DNA of 5,887 bases from assembly GCA_002772195.1 (NCBI GenBank), contig PCSG01000288.1, positions 1 to 5,887 of the forward strand, given 5' to 3'. Made by a program: the position numbers and the translations under genes. The notes beneath the pieces are model-generated. The model did not search any database. It was not told the origin of the DNA and saw nothing but the letters and a program-made list of their open reading frames with translations. Below, piece after piece: positions 5,391 through 5,887 of this stretch (its first letter is position 1; each line of letters opens with the position of its first letter). Origin of the DNA: Desulfobacterales bacterium CG23_combo_of_CG06-09_8_20_14_all_51_8 (GTDB taxonomy: Bacteria > Desulfobacterota > Desulfobacteria > Desulfobacterales > Desulfosalsimonadaceae).

Positions 5391-5768
5391 ATGGAAACAC
5401 AAGACCATTGCGATTGCCTGAATTGCCTTCTACAAACCAAATGGCGGGAATATTACGCCGCAACGGAAACGGCTCTGACGGCCAACTATCCCGCTTACCG
5501 GGAAATATTGGGACTGCTTGACAGAATCTGCACCCGACCGGTGGAAATTGACGAATACTGGGATATGGCGGTGCGGCTCGGCAAACTTCTGGAACAAATG
5601 GGTCCGGGAACGGTCTTTTATAATTATTTTTTTGAACAGATCAACCCTTACCATCAAGGGACTGCCCGGCATTTTCGGCACCTCTGTCTGGACCTGCGTG
5701 AACAGATCCAGGCATTTGACAGATGGCGGCGGGAAAAGCGGCGGCTGCGGCTGGTGAAAAACCACTAA
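5391..5768 (+). CDS. uncharacterised 125-residue protein encoded between HdrD-like and HdrA-like genes
   Basis: I do not recognise this family. The N-terminus carries a compact cysteine cluster C7-D-C9-L-N-C12; C47 and C99 are the only others. The middle is rich in aromatic residues and predicted helical (for example EYYAATETALTANYPAYREI and VFYNYFFEQINPYH), and the last 15 residues are strongly basic (RWRREKRRLRLVKNH). There is no signal peptide or membrane span, so it is cytoplasmic. AAGGA at 5379-5383, overlapping the preceding stop, sits 7 bases before the ATG. Gaps of 10 bases upstream and 15 downstream place it firmly in the Hdr operon, which suggests an accessory subunit, assembly factor or docking protein for the Hdr complex. 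Function is inference from position only; three N-terminal cysteines are too few for a full cluster on their own, unless a ligand comes from elsewhere or the protein dimerises. Confidence 0.75.
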   Translation: METQDHCDCLNCLLQTKWREYYAATETALTANYPAYREILGLLDRICTRPVEIDEYWDMAVRLGKLLEQMGPGTVFYNYFFEQINPYHQGTARHFRHLCLDLREQIQAFDRWRREKRRLRLVKNH

Positions 5769-5783
5769 ATAAGGAGAACATGA

Positions 5784-5887
5784 ATGACCCAAACAATTAC
5801 CGGTGCGGCAATGGTCATCGGCGGCGGGATCGGCGGGATTCAATCCGCCCTGGACCTGGCCGGTTCCGGTTTCAAAGTATATATGGT
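5784..5887 (+). CDS. hdrA: HdrA-like FAD/iron-sulfur subunit, 3' end cut by window
   Basis: Only the first 34 codons are present. They contain the N-terminal dinucleotide (FAD) fold: strand GAAMVIGGGIGGIQSALDLA, with the glycine motif G13-G-G-I-G-G18, helix QSALDLAGSG and second strand FKVYMV. GGGIGGIQSALDLA followed by G-F-K-V-Y is very close to the start of HdrA, the flavin subunit of heterodisulfide reductase that in many anaerobes performs electron bifurcation or confurcation. The family usually continues with several ferredoxin motifs, and in some forms a fused MvhD domain, which cannot be seen here. AAGGAG at 5771-5776, 7 bases upstream, selects this ATG over an out-of-frame one at 5780. 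A generic FAD oxidoreductase is the alternative, but the operon partner makes HdrA more likely. Confidence 0.8.
   Translation, partial: MTQTITGAAMVIGGGIGGIQSALDLAGSGFKVYM

Overview
The window reads as ordinary chromosomal DNA of an anaerobic bacterium, most likely a Desulfobacterota (sulfate-reducing or syntrophic, Desulfobacterales-like) lineage. This is inferred from gene content: a heterodisulfide-reductase-type electron-transfer operon (HdrD-like protein followed by HdrA), a DUF3795 cysteine-rich protein, a NifU-type Fe-S scaffold and an Rieske-fold protein. Base composition is moderate in the genes, with AT-rich intergenic stretches. No 16S rRNA, tRNA, insertion sequence or CRISPR array is visible.

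Layout. (1) 1-790, plus strand: the 3' part of a NifU/IscU-like scaffold gene whose start lies before the window, then a small degenerate response-regulator receiver protein. (2) 955-2143, plus strand: a strong ribosome binding site opens a two-gene unit, a 16-cysteine DUF3795 protein followed 10 bases later by a transglutaminase-like protein that lacks the usual third catalytic residue. (3) 2159-3474, minus strand: two separately spaced genes convergent with the previous unit, a flavodoxin-fold protein carrying a lipoprotein signal peptide and a small Rieske-fold protein lacking one of the canonical histidine ligands. (4) 3475-4069: a 595-base gene-poor, AT-rich divergent intergenic region with a 19-base palindrome, small hairpins, a 10-base-phased direct repeat, two very short minus-strand reading frames that could be remnants, and a -10-like element before the next operon. 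(5) 4070-5887, plus strand: a tightly spaced operon of an HdrD-like iron-sulfur oxidoreductase, an unrecognised 125-residue protein with an N-terminal CxCxxC, and the first 34 codons of an HdrA-like flavoprotein.

How they work together. The last operon is the clearest functional unit: HdrA-type flavin/Fe-S proteins and HdrD/HdrB-type CCG proteins form soluble electron-transfer complexes, some of them electron-bifurcating. The small protein encoded between them, with gaps of only 10 and 15 bases, is a good candidate for an uncharacterised accessory or subunit. The rest of the window is a run of small redox, metal-binding and regulatory proteins, several of which depart from family consensus at key residues (receiver, transglutaminase, Rieske, the first CCG domain). 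These departures, and the lipid-anchored flavodoxin, are the points most worth a second look. I see no clear evidence for a wholly new defence or mobile system.
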